A stretch of 64,000 bases of DNA. It comes from Symsagittifera roscoffensis (taxonomy: Eukaryota; Xenacoelomorpha; Acoela; Convolutidae). Positions 43,559 to 54,790 of the stretch are shown here, in pieces. The stretch covers positions 23,257,547 through 23,321,546 of the forward strand of contig NC_087067.1 of the NCBI RefSeq assembly GCF_963678635.1. Reading direction: 5' to 3'. The stretch's first letter is position 1. Every line of letters starts with the position of its first letter. Both the position numbers and the translations under genes were made by a program. The notes under the pieces were generated by a model. The model saw only the letters and a program-made list of their open reading frames with translations. It searched no databases and was not told where the DNA came from.

Positions 43559-45042
43559 ATGGCAGATCGATTCTGGAAGTCCATGCCATCGGCTTTGAAA
43601 AAACCCACACTTGATGAGTTGTACAGACGTCTGCGGGACCTGGATTACACTCAAGTGGATAAGAGAATGGCAGTGATGCTGAATGCCATCCTCCAGTTGG
43701 AGGAACAGGGCGAGTGCCGGGAGTCTGCGATAGAAGCGGTTTTGATGGTGGGCTACACCACCGATGGAATATCCAATCAAGAGCAAACCAGGTGGCTGTC
43801 CTGGAACGTGGATGGAGCAATAAGGGGGTTCGACTTGGCAAGGAACCCTGGCTTGAGTAACAATACTGAGTATGGTGCAGGGGAGTTCCCACTGCCGGTC
43901 AGACCATCAGTCAGATCCACGGGCCCGAGCACGAGTAAGATACCATCGATGTCACGAGCGCAACAAACGGGGGAAGCGTATCCAGACCTCAGCATCATGA
44001 AGAGAGAGCTTGAGAGGACTCAGCGGGAGAGGAACAAGGCGAACCTCGACCGGGATCAAGCGAAGCTTGAGAGAGATCAGGCGAAACTTGAAAGGGATCA
44101 AGCGGTCGTCGAAAAGGACCAAGCGCGGAGGGAACTGGATATGTTGAGAACTGAGCATCTACAGGAACAAAGAGCACGAGAAAATGATGGAACTTGAGCC
44201 TCTCCTAGAAGCCTCGGGAGAACGCAATCTTAGGAGCATCGACCTCACACACGGGGATTGTCCATGCCACTGTCTGGCGCAGACAGTGTGGTACCCAGAC
44301 CACGCCAATCTCTGCCTGATCTGGGATGTGGAAGAAATCAGGTCGTTGGGACTACCCGAGCATCAACAAAAAGTGACCATCTTGGTGGTGAGCACAATGC
44401 TGGCTCTACGATGGATAGAAGAAAATATAGCAAAGTATCGGGAATCGAAGGCGCCAACAGCAGAGTCGATTCACGCGATAGATTACAGCAGGAGACTTGA
44501 GTTGTTCGAGACCGCATGCAAGGTATTCGCCATACCAATGGAAGTCAGACACATGTGGAGCCGCTTGAGATTCTTTCCTTGGTTTCGCGCGACGTTAACG
44601 TCCTGGTTATACGTGGTGACGAAGGATCACATTAGGAAACATCAAAAGGAATATCGACAGTTCCAGGCCGAGATAGGACCAGATGCCTTCAAGAGACCTC
44701 TGCTGACCCATCGAAATGCGATCACAATACTGGAAAAGGGTGGGTAGAGTATCCAGAAACAACACTAGAGCGAGGGAGTCGATACTAGAAGAGGACCTGG
44801 CGAAAAATGTAAGCCTGAGTCTTCACAATTCCTTCTGTTTGAACCGGGAATCGAAAGTGAAGAGCTTACCGAGTCAAGTGAAGAAATTGCAAGAGCAAAG
44901 GGAGTGGATGCGATCCTATGAACAGCTGAAGGCTTGGGAGGAGATTGTGATCAGCTCCGATGACGAAGAGGCACTATTGAAACAGGTCACAGTGTCAAAT
45001 ATATCTGGATCGGGTACCTCGAGGGCGAAGAATACGAGGTGA
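43559..45042 (+). pseudogene. E2 accessory gene, much shortened
   Basis: This fossil is related to the E1 accessory gene. It has the same head (MADRFWKSMPSALKKPTLDE), the heptad coiled coil LERDQAK, and the C-terminal part with HGDCPCHCLAQTVWYPDH and EQLKAWEEIVISSDDE. It is far shorter than the 8.9-kb version in E1 and is not expected to be functional. It confirms that both ends of the E1 protein belong to the family and are not chimaeric to E1. Confidence 0.88.
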
Positions 45043-45478
45043 GCCGGTGGCTCAAAAGGAAATTCTAGAGTCTTGAGTCTTGAGAGGGAGGGGGCTCGAG
45101 GGTGAACTCGGATGAAATCTGGGTTCACCAAAAAGAAATTTTAACAAATGAGATATTGTTTTTAATATGCTATATCTATTATTTAAATCAAAATGCTGCA
45201 TGAAAATTTCCTGATTGAATAGGACAAAAGAAATTTTAAATTACCAGCTTAAAAAGCGAGAATTCATAGGTGCAGGTGTGTGCAGATTTTGATTGCTGTT
45301 TAGCGATAGTGTGAAAATTTTATATGGTTGTGAATTTTGGAAGGTAGATAAACTTAAGTCTGCTGCAAACTTCTGTAAATGACCACTGGCACTGTATCTT
45401 GAGTGAAACTCGGGTTTCTGGGGATTCACTGACAGAGACAGCACGCGATGAGGACATCGATCTTGAGTCCGGGGAGTA
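45043..45478 (+). other. E2 3' untranslated region and polypurine tract
   Basis: It is collinear with 30338-30763 of E1. It ends GTCCGGGGAGTA at 45467-45478, directly before the LTR. Confidence 0.75.
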
Positions 45479-46374
45479 TGTGCCAGTCGGTTATATCTGG
45501 AAGTTTGACCTTGAGGGACACGAAAATACGTGATTTTGGAGTGAAGTTTTAATTTTCAAAATTTCGAATGGAGCCTGTCATGCTCAGTTTTCTCGCACCA
45601 ACTGAAAACACAAAGTGAAAAATCAGAACGACCGAATTTGCAATTGCGGGAAAACACTTAAGAAAACAGCAGGAAATTGCTATTCGCAATATCCAGATAC
45701 AAAATAATACACGAGTAGAGCCGTCTTATCCTGAAATAGGAGACGAGATAATCGCGAGAGAAGAGTACAATTATTCGAACTGAACTAGAGTGAACCTTCA
45801 ACGGAAAGGTGGACAGCTTGAGTGTCCCAATGGTTCAGACAAAAACTCCAAATCTAGAGTCAAAACTTATTTCTGTTATCAAAACTGATTAGTATTGAAC
45901 TTATCTAGTTATCTTATTTAATTCTTGAGTTGCTTATCAATTTAATTACTCCCTGTGCTTGAGTGCATCAACATGTGAGTCCCTAATTTAATTTTCTCGA
46001 GTGTGTTTTAAGATTGTTATGTCGAGATAAGGCGAGTTTTAGGTTGATTCATCTGAAATGGATCAAAGTTCCACTGTCCAATAAAAAGTAACTTAACGGA
46101 TTGTTCCGACCCTGTTTTTAATGGCGTTCGTGTATTTTGGGTATTTCGAGATCTAAGTATGGGGACGTTCTTATTTTCTAGAGTGGGGTGATATTTTGGT
46201 AGTAGCCTTTAAGCTGTAACGGGTTCTAGTCTCATGTCGCAAGCGAACCGAATTGGCTCCGACCGTTCTTGAGGTAGAAAAACACAAGACATAGTGTCCC
46301 TGACTCTTGAGCCAATGGTTATAGGGCCTATTTTTCTTAAGCCTCATATGTGACCGAAGTAGGCGACTGTTACA
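45479..46374 (+). repeat. E2 3' LTR
   Basis: It is 896 bp, TGTGCCAGTCGG...GTTACA. This copy is uninterrupted, and at catgtcgcaag it shows the empty target of E1. The hairpin is at 46046-46064, with AATAAA following. Confidence 0.95.
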
Positions 46375-46450
46375 AGTACAAAATGAGAAAGAAAGAAACA
46401 ATTTCTGGTATCGTGCGTGCATGAGAGCAAATATTTCTGATGTGAATATT
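46375..46450 (+). repeat. 76-bp flanking direct repeat, right copy
   Basis: This is the partner of 7828-7903, with equal length and three differences. It begins right after the E2 3' LTR, while the left copy ends four bases before the E2 TGTGCCAG. Confidence 0.85.
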
Positions 46451-46670
46451 GATTTCAATAACCCCGAAGGACTCAAGGCTAGATTATTAGATCATATGTG
46501 GAGCTATTTTGTACAACATTATCAAGAGAACAATGCCTGTTCATGGACCTTTTATTGTCTATGCAACAACTGCAGAATGATTTACCACACATGATCAGAA
46601 TTGGAAAGAAATCCTTTCGCATTGCGAAAATCCACCACAACAACAACAACAATAAACAAAAAATAAAATC
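46375..46670 (+). pseudogene. LINE C-terminus and 3' tail (right side)
   Basis: The LINE frame is open here: KERNNFWYRACMRANISD, then DFNNPEGLKARLLDHMWSYF and CSWTFYCLCNNCRM, ending at TGA 46591-46593. This is the usual C-terminus of such LINE proteins. An A-rich stretch with caacaacaacaacaataaac follows, probably the LINE tail. The first 76 bp repeat the left flank. Confidence 0.75.
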
Positions 46671-48261
46671 TTAATATCAATCAAATTTTAGCATTATTAC
46701 GTAAGAATTTTGTAAACTTTAGTTTCCTTAAATTTCAGAGATTTTAAATCTTACTTAGCGTCTCCTTAAACTAACTTTTCGATAATACAATTTTTTTGAT
46801 TGACATGTTCGATATTTTAAGCCAAAAATGTTTTCGAACTAAAATCATAGTGTTAGCTCCCTGCTCCTGAGCTCATCCCGCGTGTTGAGCCCTGGCCTCA
46901 GTTTCTTAATATGCAGCGCTTCCAACGAATTACGAGTTTCATTGCGTTGTTTGAATGATCTATTATTACCCAATTCAATTGTGCAGTGGTCGCTTCCTCG
47001 TCACACTGACGTATGTGAATGCCAACAGGCGAGTCCTCTTTTTTGTGTTCCTAAACCCTCGTGGCAAATTGTCGAACAGTTTGTCCAATATACGTGGAAT
47101 TATATCCACAACAAGACAGTTTATAGACCACATTAGATTTCAGAACACGGGAGAATGACGACTTAAGGGCGGGAAGAGCGGTTTTCAATTTCCTGGTCGT
47201 ACACACAATTTCAGCGGTGATGATGCTGCGCACCTTGTTTGCAAACAATTGACTTTGATTTCCTCGATGTTGAAGCATGAGCATTGGGGGTTTTTCGTCT
47301 CGTTTGTCATCGGTTGCCCGGGTTTCTTTCTTAGTTGGTACTATTTTTGCTCCACTAGTTTTGCTTAATGTTTCCGACTTAATTTTGGATGACCACTTCT
47401 CTGGGTATTGATTTCCTTTTCATTGCTTTCTATTGATCAGCATTGCATTATGTAAAGTTCCCATGTAATAGATGTGCTCTTCAAAATCCTGTGCACCGTA
47501 CCCTCTATTATATTTCTCTGCAATGGTGCGCAACTTCTGAACTTTAGAAGCGTGCCAGTTTCCGTTGGTTTTTGGTACCATCCACATTCAACTTGCATGT
47601 TGCCATCTACATTCATATTAATGTCTAAAAACGGGAAATCACCGTTCTCATTCGGTGTTTCAAGCGTGAATTGTAAGCTGGGGTTCAATTTTTTGGCAGC
47701 ATGAATTACCAGGCTCGGGTCACCTTTAACAGTCTTTAAAAAATCGTCTAGAGATCGTAGGAGAAGCTTCACACCTGTCACTGTCAGCTCACATTCACGC
47801 CCCTCCTTGCAAAATTTGCAGAACCAAAATTTTTTTGATATGCCTTTGTATTTCTCATCCGAAAGGCCCCCACAATCTTTATGATACCAATTCAAACAAT
47901 CCTCACATTCCACTGCCTTGGTTTCGAAAGTCACCCTTGCGTTGCATTTTGGGCATTTTACATTCATGTCCTCTGGGATATTAATCTTTTGAGGGTTATC
48001 CATAGCCAGAACTTTTTCATAGTCTTTCAACCAAAAGTTTCTCAGAATGACTGCCATGGATGCAGCCGTGGCAAATCCAACTTTCTGTACACACGTTGGG
48101 TCGTTGCACTTAAAATGGCCATTACTAACAGCCATGTACAAAAGGCGTTTGATTGTACTTCTTGACAAGTCAGGTGAATCTTTCTGGCTGTATAAACTCT
48201 CAAGCGCAATGTCAATGGCATCTCCGAGTGGAACATTTGTGTACAGTTTTTTCACATCCAT
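46655..48261 (-). mobile_element. Penelope-like element, left copy, with PHD finger in the RT
   Basis: This is a 5'-truncated Penelope-like retroelement. The frame from 48261 opens at RT motif A (DVKKLYTNVPLGDAI) and continues NFWLKDYEKVL. It then has a C4HC3 PHD finger (CPKC, ECEDCLNWYHKDC, FWFCKFC; about 47815-47965). It returns to RT with RSLDDFLKTVKG in the position of the catalytic YVDD and LQFTLETPNENGDFPFLDI and CGWYQKPTETG of the thumb side. A GIY-YIG nuclease follows (VVYKLSCCGYNSTYIGQTVRQF, about 47060-47140) in a shifted frame. Upstream RT motifs are missing. The element is not intact. The 3' untranslated part reaches about 46655. RT plus GIY-YIG is diagnostic of Penelope-like elements; the PHD insertion is unusual. 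Confidence 0.85.
47815..47965 (-). other. PHD finger within the Penelope-like RT
   Basis: Eight zinc ligands are in C4HC3 order: C-x2-C, C-x2-C, H-x2-C and C-x2-C, with the hallmark tryptophan two residues before the last cysteine pair. PHD fingers read histone H3 tails. Here the finger lies between the RT motif B and motif C regions. The right-hand copy has the same insertion at the same place. Confidence 0.8.
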
Positions 48262-49595
48262 TCAATGATGCCCTTTACAATGCGCTTAAGAATTTATACA
48301 GCCGGAATGAGCCAATTGAATTGTCAAGAAGTACAATGAAACGTCTTTTGTACATGGCTGTTAGTGATGTCCATTTTAAGTGCAACGACACATGGTACGT
48401 ACAGAAGGACGGATTGGCCATGGGTGAATCCCTGGCACTCATTCTGGCAAACCTTTGGTTGAAAGACTATGAAAAAGATCTGGTTATAAATATCCCTCAA
48501 AAGATTGATATCCTAGAGGACAGGAACTGAAAATGCCCAAACTGCAAAAGAAGGGTGGAATGTGAGGATTATTTGAATTGGTATCGTAAAGATTGTGGTG
48601 GTATTTTGAATGAGGATTACAAAGGCATATCAGAAAAAATTTGGTTCTGCAAATTGTGCAATGAGAGGCGTGAATGGGAGCTGACGATGACAGATGTGAA
48701 GCTTTACCTACGATCTGTTGAAAATATTGTAAGGACTGTTAAAGGCTAATCGAGCGTGGTATTTTATGCTGCCATCAAATTGCACCCTAACCTACAATTC
48801 ACGCTTGAAACACTAAACGAGAACGGTGAATTGGCTTTTCTAGTCATTGATATCAATGTAGATGGCAAAAGGCCACAGGCAAAATTGTTGTAGCAAAAAT
48901 AGTACAAATTAAGACAGAAACCCTAGCAACCGATGACAAGCGAGACGAAAAACCCCCAATGCTCATGCTTCGACATCGAGGAAATCAAAGTCAATTGTTT
49001 GCAAACAAGGTGCGCAGCATCACCACCGCAGAAATTGTGTGTACGACCAGTAAAATGAAAACCGCTCTTCCCGCCCTTTATTCGTCATTCTCCCGTGATC
49101 TGAAATCTAAAGTGGTCTACAAACTGTCTTGTTGTGGATATAATTCCACCTCTGTTGGACAAATTGTTCGACAATTTGCCACAATTGAGGAACACAAGAA
49201 AGAGGACTCGCCTGTTGGCATTCACATACGTCAGTGTGAGGAGGAAGCGACCACTGCACAATTGAATTGGGAGATAATAGATCATTCAAATAACGCAATG
49301 AAACTCGTAACGTTGGAAGCGCTGCATATTAAGAAACTCAGGCCAGGGATCAATACGCGGGATGAGATCAGGAGCAGGGAGCTAACAGCTACAAGATTTT
49401 AATTCGAAAACATTTTTGGCTTAAAATATCGAACATGTCAATCGAAAAAATTGTAAAATTGAAAAGTTAGTTTATGTAAACGATGAGTAAGATTTAAATC
49501 TTCAGAAACTTACGGAAACTAAAGATCACGAAATTCTTATGTAATAATGCAAAAAACTTGAATGGTGGAAAGATTTTAATTTTTGTTTAGAACCT
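48262..49595 (+). mobile_element. Penelope-like element, right copy, head to head with the left one
   Basis: The inverted partner starts at the same internal point, just after RT motif A (NDALYNALKNLYS). It has DGLAMGESLALILANLWLKDYE, which is RT motif B, then remnants of the PHD finger (ECEDYLNWYRKDCGG, WFCKLC), LQFTLETLNENGE, and a GIY-YIG-type region (48959-49402; VVYKLSCCGYNST). The 3' untranslated part to about 49595 mirrors the left arm out to 46655. It is not intact; several stops and shifts separate the pieces. The two arms differ considerably in sequence, so this is an old arrangement. Confidence 0.82.
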
Positions 49596-49655
49596 CTTGA
49601 TAGTCTGTTATGATGTTTTAATGAGGGTGAATCAATTTATATCCATTTTGTTAAC

Positions 49656-49679
49656 CTGACGATTGATATTATTCCGAAA
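49656..49679 (+). ncRNA. degenerate hammerhead-like core after the Penelope-like copy
   Basis: The order is CTGACGA, 13 bases, GAAA, with the same spacing as 7253-7276, but helix II hardly pairs. It is probably a decayed version of the terminal ribozyme of the element. Confidence 0.3.
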
Positions 49680-49699
49680 TCGTTCGAATTCACACTTAA

Positions 49700-50400
49700 A
49701 TCATTTTCCCTCGAAACGAATTTCATGATTCGATGAAACGAATTTTATTTCATGGTAACGATCCTAATTGTGAAATTTGTAACAATCGCGTGTAAGTACA
49801 TACCGACGGAAAGAAAAACTAGGTTCTAAAACGACTGGCTAGCGCCTAAACAGAGCTTCACATGCTTTTAATCGTCTCTACCATAGCCAGTTCAATGTGT
49901 GGTTCTCGTAATATCGGGTCGACAAAATCGTTACTACCCAATAACTATCGGCCGAACGGCTCAATTAATCCTAAATACATGCAAAATACTGGATTTATAG
50001 CTGAATTTCAGTATACCCAGACCTCGAGGTCACTCCTTAAAACAGGGCTTGATTATCATATTACTATTGTTTTTATTCAGTAGATAAAATCATATCAGTC
50101 AGAGATGGATCGACCCTTCAACTCAATCTTTAGCTTCTCATAATCTGAAAATGAATCCGATGTTAATTTAAGTTAAATTCAGGCCAGTCAGGTAAGCTAA
50201 GGTTGTTAAGATTGTTAGAAACTTCCTGATTCCGAGTGATGAAACAAGTCCTTCACGATCAGAAAGGGTGACAAGTTCTCCCGTTAGTCCTGCTGGTTCG
50301 GGGGGTTTGCTATATAACGAGTATAGCCGAAGAATCGTTGCAACTCGAAGCGTCTTCTTCTATTGTTCCAATAATTCCGAATTTGATCGTTTTTTCTGCA
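49700..50400. other. unassigned spacer
   Basis: This is AT-rich sequence with no open frame of note. I see no gene, RNA gene or clear repeat. Confidence 0.4.
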
Positions 50401-50409
50401 TCTGATCAG

Positions 50410-50750
50410 CTAAAATTGTTGTTCTATCCAATTTGTTCTGGCGAAAAGCGACTGTCTGATTTTTGTCTTCACTTCTACACTAATGGCAGTGACATTCGCA
50501 TGCTTCTGCTCTAGGTTAGATAGTGATTTTAGAGAACCAAACATGCTGCTGAATCCTAGAACAGTCACTAGATTCACTTCGGTTACTGCTTGAGAATCTG
50601 CTTCTAATTCTGTTTCCGTCTTTGTTTCCAAATAGCATAATTACTTGCTTATGCTGCCTTGGAAGTATTTTCACACAGTCAAGACCTTCACAAATTTGAC
50701 CTTCCAGTCCGCAGATATTCGCCAAACAGCTACTATGTTTAGCCCGGGTC
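50410..50750 (-). pseudogene. relic of the accessory gene of the LTR family
   Basis: On the minus strand, two neighbouring frames resemble one part of the E1 accessory protein (residues about 2428-2510). SSCLANICG...ICEGLDCVKIL matches GSCLDSTCG...TCDGRSCVRIL, and further on VLGFSSMFGSLKSLSNLEQKHANV matches the ALGFFSRMCSLQSLERLESEHHWV segment (wording shortened). The spacing and cysteine pattern agree. It is a broken fossil of a separate, older insertion in the opposite orientation. No other part of that element was recognised around it. Confidence 0.6.
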
Positions 50751-51200
50751 CCCAGCCAGGCAACTCCACAATCTTCTCTCGGGTGCTCCTAGAGGCTGTA
50801 GTCATCTAAATACTGATGGTGTTGAGGTTTCGCAAAATGCACTCCGCGGTCAGTTCTCTTTATATATCTTGCGTCGCTCGCAATATCGAAACAGCATTTG
50901 GACTTGAACACCATGATAAATTCATTAGTTCCCAAAGGACCATCAAACTTGTCCACAGTAACTCACCTGAGAATCCCAACCCAAACTTTTTTCTTTTATC
51001 AGATCTCGGTGTACGAGTAGTTCAGATTTAAGTCCAATTTAAGTCTCAACCTATATTATTGAATGGCAAAATTTCTTAATGTAGATTTTCTAGACACCTA
51101 AAATTTTAGCAATATTGCCTGTTCGTAAGTGGGGTGGCAATGAGGTATAACTTCATTGATGAAATGGTTGTATGCCATTCCAACAGTTCTGAAACAAAAT
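50751..51200. other. unassigned spacer before E3
   Basis: Short frames are present on both strands, but none resembles a known protein. It may include more of the decayed accessory relic. Confidence 0.35.
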
Positions 51201-52071
51201 TGTGCCATTCTGCCACACTGACACAGCGCAACCTTCCGAAGCACGTAAACATAGAAGTAAAGGTCTTAAGGACTGAAAATTGCTGCGAAGGAGGGTCGGA
51301 ATATTCGATAATTTTAAATTTTCAACGAACTGAAATTTCTCAGAAATACAAAAAACTGCCATTTTGACTAGAAAGAGTGATAAAATCAGAACAACAGCAA
51401 ACTTAGTGAAAAAAATCGCACGAAGACAATAAAAACACAAAGCCTCGTATCGTGAAGATCACGCACGATAAGACACTTAGCGGAAGAAATTAGTGGGGAA
51501 GGAGGCTTCAGTGGGGAAGAATATTGAGCAGTACCCTCCCGTGCCACGAATTGAGAGTAATAACGACATTGATACAAGAAAAACACGGAAGCGGAGGCTC
51601 GGCCCCCCAGAGACTGATATATGGTGAAAAACTAGAGTAAACTAACTTTTTAGCTACTCTGATGCCATAAAAATTTGAATTAACACCGGTATTGTTTTCC
51701 TATTTTTGAATATGAGTAGCTAGGAAGAGGAAAGGGTCAATCCATCTCCAATGGATTTAATTTAGAACTGACATCAAAAACATATCAAAATAGGGTATTC
51801 GAGCCGTGTTTTTAATAGCAATCACGTAGTCTGAGGATCCGAGACCCAGCGATGTGGTTGTGTTCGCATGTAAACGAAAGCTGATCAAAAGTCGTTTGAC
51901 TGATGGCCTAAAAATAGTAACTTTTTACTTAGCCCTAAACAGACCAGAAAATCAACTGGCAAGGTCGAGACGGTGAACAACGAGTAGAATTAAGGTAACT
52001 GACGCCTGCGAATCATTAATAAATGTTTTTTCTACGCTCTGTCACTGTGTAGTATTTGGGCGAATGTTACA
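51201..52071 (+). repeat. E3 5' LTR (likely extent)
   Basis: It is 871 bp from TGTGCCA to GTTACA, close to the 896-905 bp of its relatives. The right half aligns well: the hairpin AATCCAT/ATGGATT (51739-51757), gtgtttttaatagc, and gcgaatgttaca followed by cgtttttatggcgctcctgg. The left half is diverged, so the start is less sure. Confidence 0.65.
51739..51757 (+). promoter_or_regulatory. LTR hairpin, E3 copy
   Basis: Stem AATCCAT/ATGGATT with loop ctcca. The outer pair is A-T where E1 has G-C, both sides changed together. Confidence 0.6.
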
Positions 52072-53844
52072 AAGACGTTTTTATGGCGCTCCTGGGTGGA
52101 CCTGTTAAAGGCATGAGACCATCATGATCAGCAAACGTTTCAGCGACAAACCCTCCGCTCCCGGCGTATGCCCGAGTTAGTGGCCTTAGTGACATTTGTT
52201 GTACTAGGGGAAAGGTACCTACCCTCCGCCTAGTGCTATTTAGCTTTTTAACTTAGTTAAGACCGAAAATTCCGGGGGCCGGAGGGTTAGTTGGCAAGTC
52301 ATGAGCCCGCTTGTCCCTAGGTCCCAGGACCAAAAACAATTAAAGAGAAAGAGTAAAACCAAACAAAAATTGTGTATAACCAAGAAAAAATCAAAAAGAA
52401 ATATATTTGAGAACAAAAAATACAAAAAACAGTAAAAATTCCAAAAAAGACCAAAAAAACTATAAAAAACATAAAGTGACAGTTTATATGTTTTTTCCGG
52501 ACAAGATGTGACGTGACCTTCCTATTTCTTGTTGTTTCAGATTCATTTATATCATTTCTGATAGAAAGATTGTGTATTTTGGTGACGGGTTGGGTACCCT
52601 CCCTTGAGTGTAATTTGAGTATTTAAGCACGTTAATGATGATTTTGCCGGTGACCGGAGGGTAGAGTGGCAAGCTGACCGACGTGGTCCACAATCAACAG
52701 GGGCACCAGAGACAACATCCACAACGACTGTTGGTTATCGTTGAAAGAATTTTAGTATCGTTCGGGTACTATTTCATTAAAAATTAAGAGTTGGGGGCAC
52801 GAGTGGCACGGTCCGATTGTATCCTCCATCGATCACGAATTTCCGAGTTAAGGGTCTTAATTCGGGTGTTTTGGTGCAAAGGAGGGTATAGTAATATTCA
52901 TTAATGACTATTAATAGATTATTGTCCCTACTATATATTACTTATCTTTTATTTAGACCCGAGAAACCCCCCAATTTTGTCAAAAATTACCGATGACCCC
53001 CAAAATTTTGGATATCGGAGTTTTTCCGAACAGCAAAAAGCTTTCAAACAGGGTTTTACTACGTATTTCGATTCCTCTGACTAAAGAAACCGCGTGAAAA
53101 AGGACTCAGTAGAAGTTAGAAAAAACAAAAATTCTTCGATCAAAGTTTTGATAATTTTCCGAATTTTGTTAATATGTTTTGGGGATCGAGTTTTTGAGTT
53201 TTTAGAGTTAGAGCAATAAAATATTTTGCGTCAGGAGTATTCCAGCATACCGTGCTCGGTTACTAGAGAATTTTCTGAGAAACACTCCGATTAACTCCGT
53301 GGATAGAGCTAACGACTTAAAGATTGGAAAATGAAGGAATCGGAGGGTCCAAATTTGATAGTTATTGGCCAAATTTTTGATTCCAAACCAATTTTTGGTC
53401 CGGTTTTTGCATTGTTCTAGTGCCTTACGGGGCTACCACGCTCGTTTCAATTATTTTTAGGCACTTTCAATAGGAATTGCGGAAAAAGTCTTTCAGAACC
53501 TATATAGGTGGTGAAAAAAGGCCATTTTAACGAACGCGTTTTTGGCAATTTCTCAAAGACTAGCCAACCGATTGGGATAACTTTGATACCATTAAGCGAA
53601 ATTTTTGATCATTTTCCCCCACTGCAGCCGTTTTTGGGTTGATAATATCGGAAAAGAAATTTTTTTTAGAATTTGTTAGTTCGGAGGGTCCGAATTTTAG
53701 GGAACACTCCGAGCGGCAGAAAGTTTTATAAGATCACCTTTTCAAACTACTGGGAAGGTTGACCGTGTCAGCCAACCTGGTTTTAAGTCAGTTATACCGC
53801 ATTCGGAGGCTTTACCGCGGTAGAATAACCAGTTTTCTTGATTT

Positions 53845-54250
53845 TTGGGGAACCCTCCGATGTAACCCTCCGGAGTCAGCTAAGCTCCTTAGCAACCCTC
53901 CTTTGTGGAAACTTTCCACGAGACCCTCCGAAGAAGCTAAAACAACCCCCCACAGAGAGTTTAGCTTGTTTCGACACCTTTTGAGACTACTTGGAGAACA
54001 TTTTAAGTGAGATTCGAAGAATTTGGAAGGAACCCTCCGAGGTAACCCTCCGGAGCATATTAAGCCTCTTATTGACCCTCCTTAGTGAGTTTAAGGGGAC
54101 CCTCCGAAGTAACTTGGGTGATTAAGGTACCGTCCGAAGTAACCCCCCGAGGTAAGCTAAGTGTCTTGACAACCCTCCGAAGTAACCCTCCAGAGTGACT
54201 TAAGCCTCTTAACAACCCTCCTTATTGAAAGTTTAGGGGTACCTTCTGGG
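53845..54250 (+). repeat. degenerate ccctccga repeats in E3 leader
   Basis: About fifteen copies of accctccga or accctccgg occur within a loose higher-order unit of about 150 bp that also contains taagcctctta. They are unrelated in sequence to the cttgggaca arrays in E1 and E2, but they occupy the same part of the element. Confidence 0.8.
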
Positions 54251-54426
54251 GAAATTTGAGCAACTAGAATATCCATTTATAATCGGAATAAAGGTCAACT
54301 ACCAACGGGCGTGCATATTAGGATCACAGGAGCCCATTTGACCCGGAGATTTGTGATCAACTTTGGGTTCTAGATCGGGTCTGACGCAAGCACCCGAACC
54401 AAAGTTTTTTTGATTGTTATTTTGGT

Positions 54427-54790
54427 TGAGTGGTTGCCTTGAGCAACTTAATAGGAAAGCTCGGGCAATCCGGGAACACATAAAAGAAGAACTCGGTGAG
54501 TGTATCAGGCAAATACACACTCACTTGAGAAGAAAAGTTGTTCCCTGCTCTCGTGCACTTGGGGCGTCCCGGGTGTGGGGGAGCTTTTTCATAGGCTTTG
54601 GAGATTTTCGATCAGAGGTTGCCTTGAGCAACTTGGTAGGACAGCTCGGGCAATCGCAGGACACCTATAAGAAGACCTCGGTGGGTGTATTAGGCAAATA
54701 CACACTCACTTGAAAAGACTGTGTCCTGGGCTTCGTTCTTTTGGAGTGTTCCGATCGAGGGAAGTCTTTTTCTTTAAGACTAAGTTTTAT
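54427..54790 (+). repeat. imperfect duplication of about 190 bp in E3 leader
   Basis: Two adjacent blocks each run from gttgccttgagcaactt through aaatacacactcacttga to a gggcgt/ggagtg stretch ending in agtctttttc or agctttttca. A short inverted pair gttgc...gcaac starts each unit. Function unknown. Confidence 0.8.

Larger units (their letters stand above)
7926..46374 (+). mobile_element. E2: Ty3/gypsy-class LTR element, interrupted by E1
   Basis: This fossil LTR retroelement has its own sequence at 7926-8653 and 31672-46374, about 15.4 kb in total. It has the same family layout as E1: LTR, repeat-rich leader, gag, pol ending in a macrodomain-like region, accessory gene region, LTR. Its 5' LTR is split by E1, and its 3' LTR ends TGTTACA at 46374. 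The two LTRs differ at about twenty positions plus two indels (about 2.5%), so it inserted well before E1. It is broken, with roughly ten breaks over gag, pol and a strongly shortened accessory gene. It holds a telomere-type repeat at 40651-40726. The host site is the LINE coding sequence. Confidence 0.9.
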
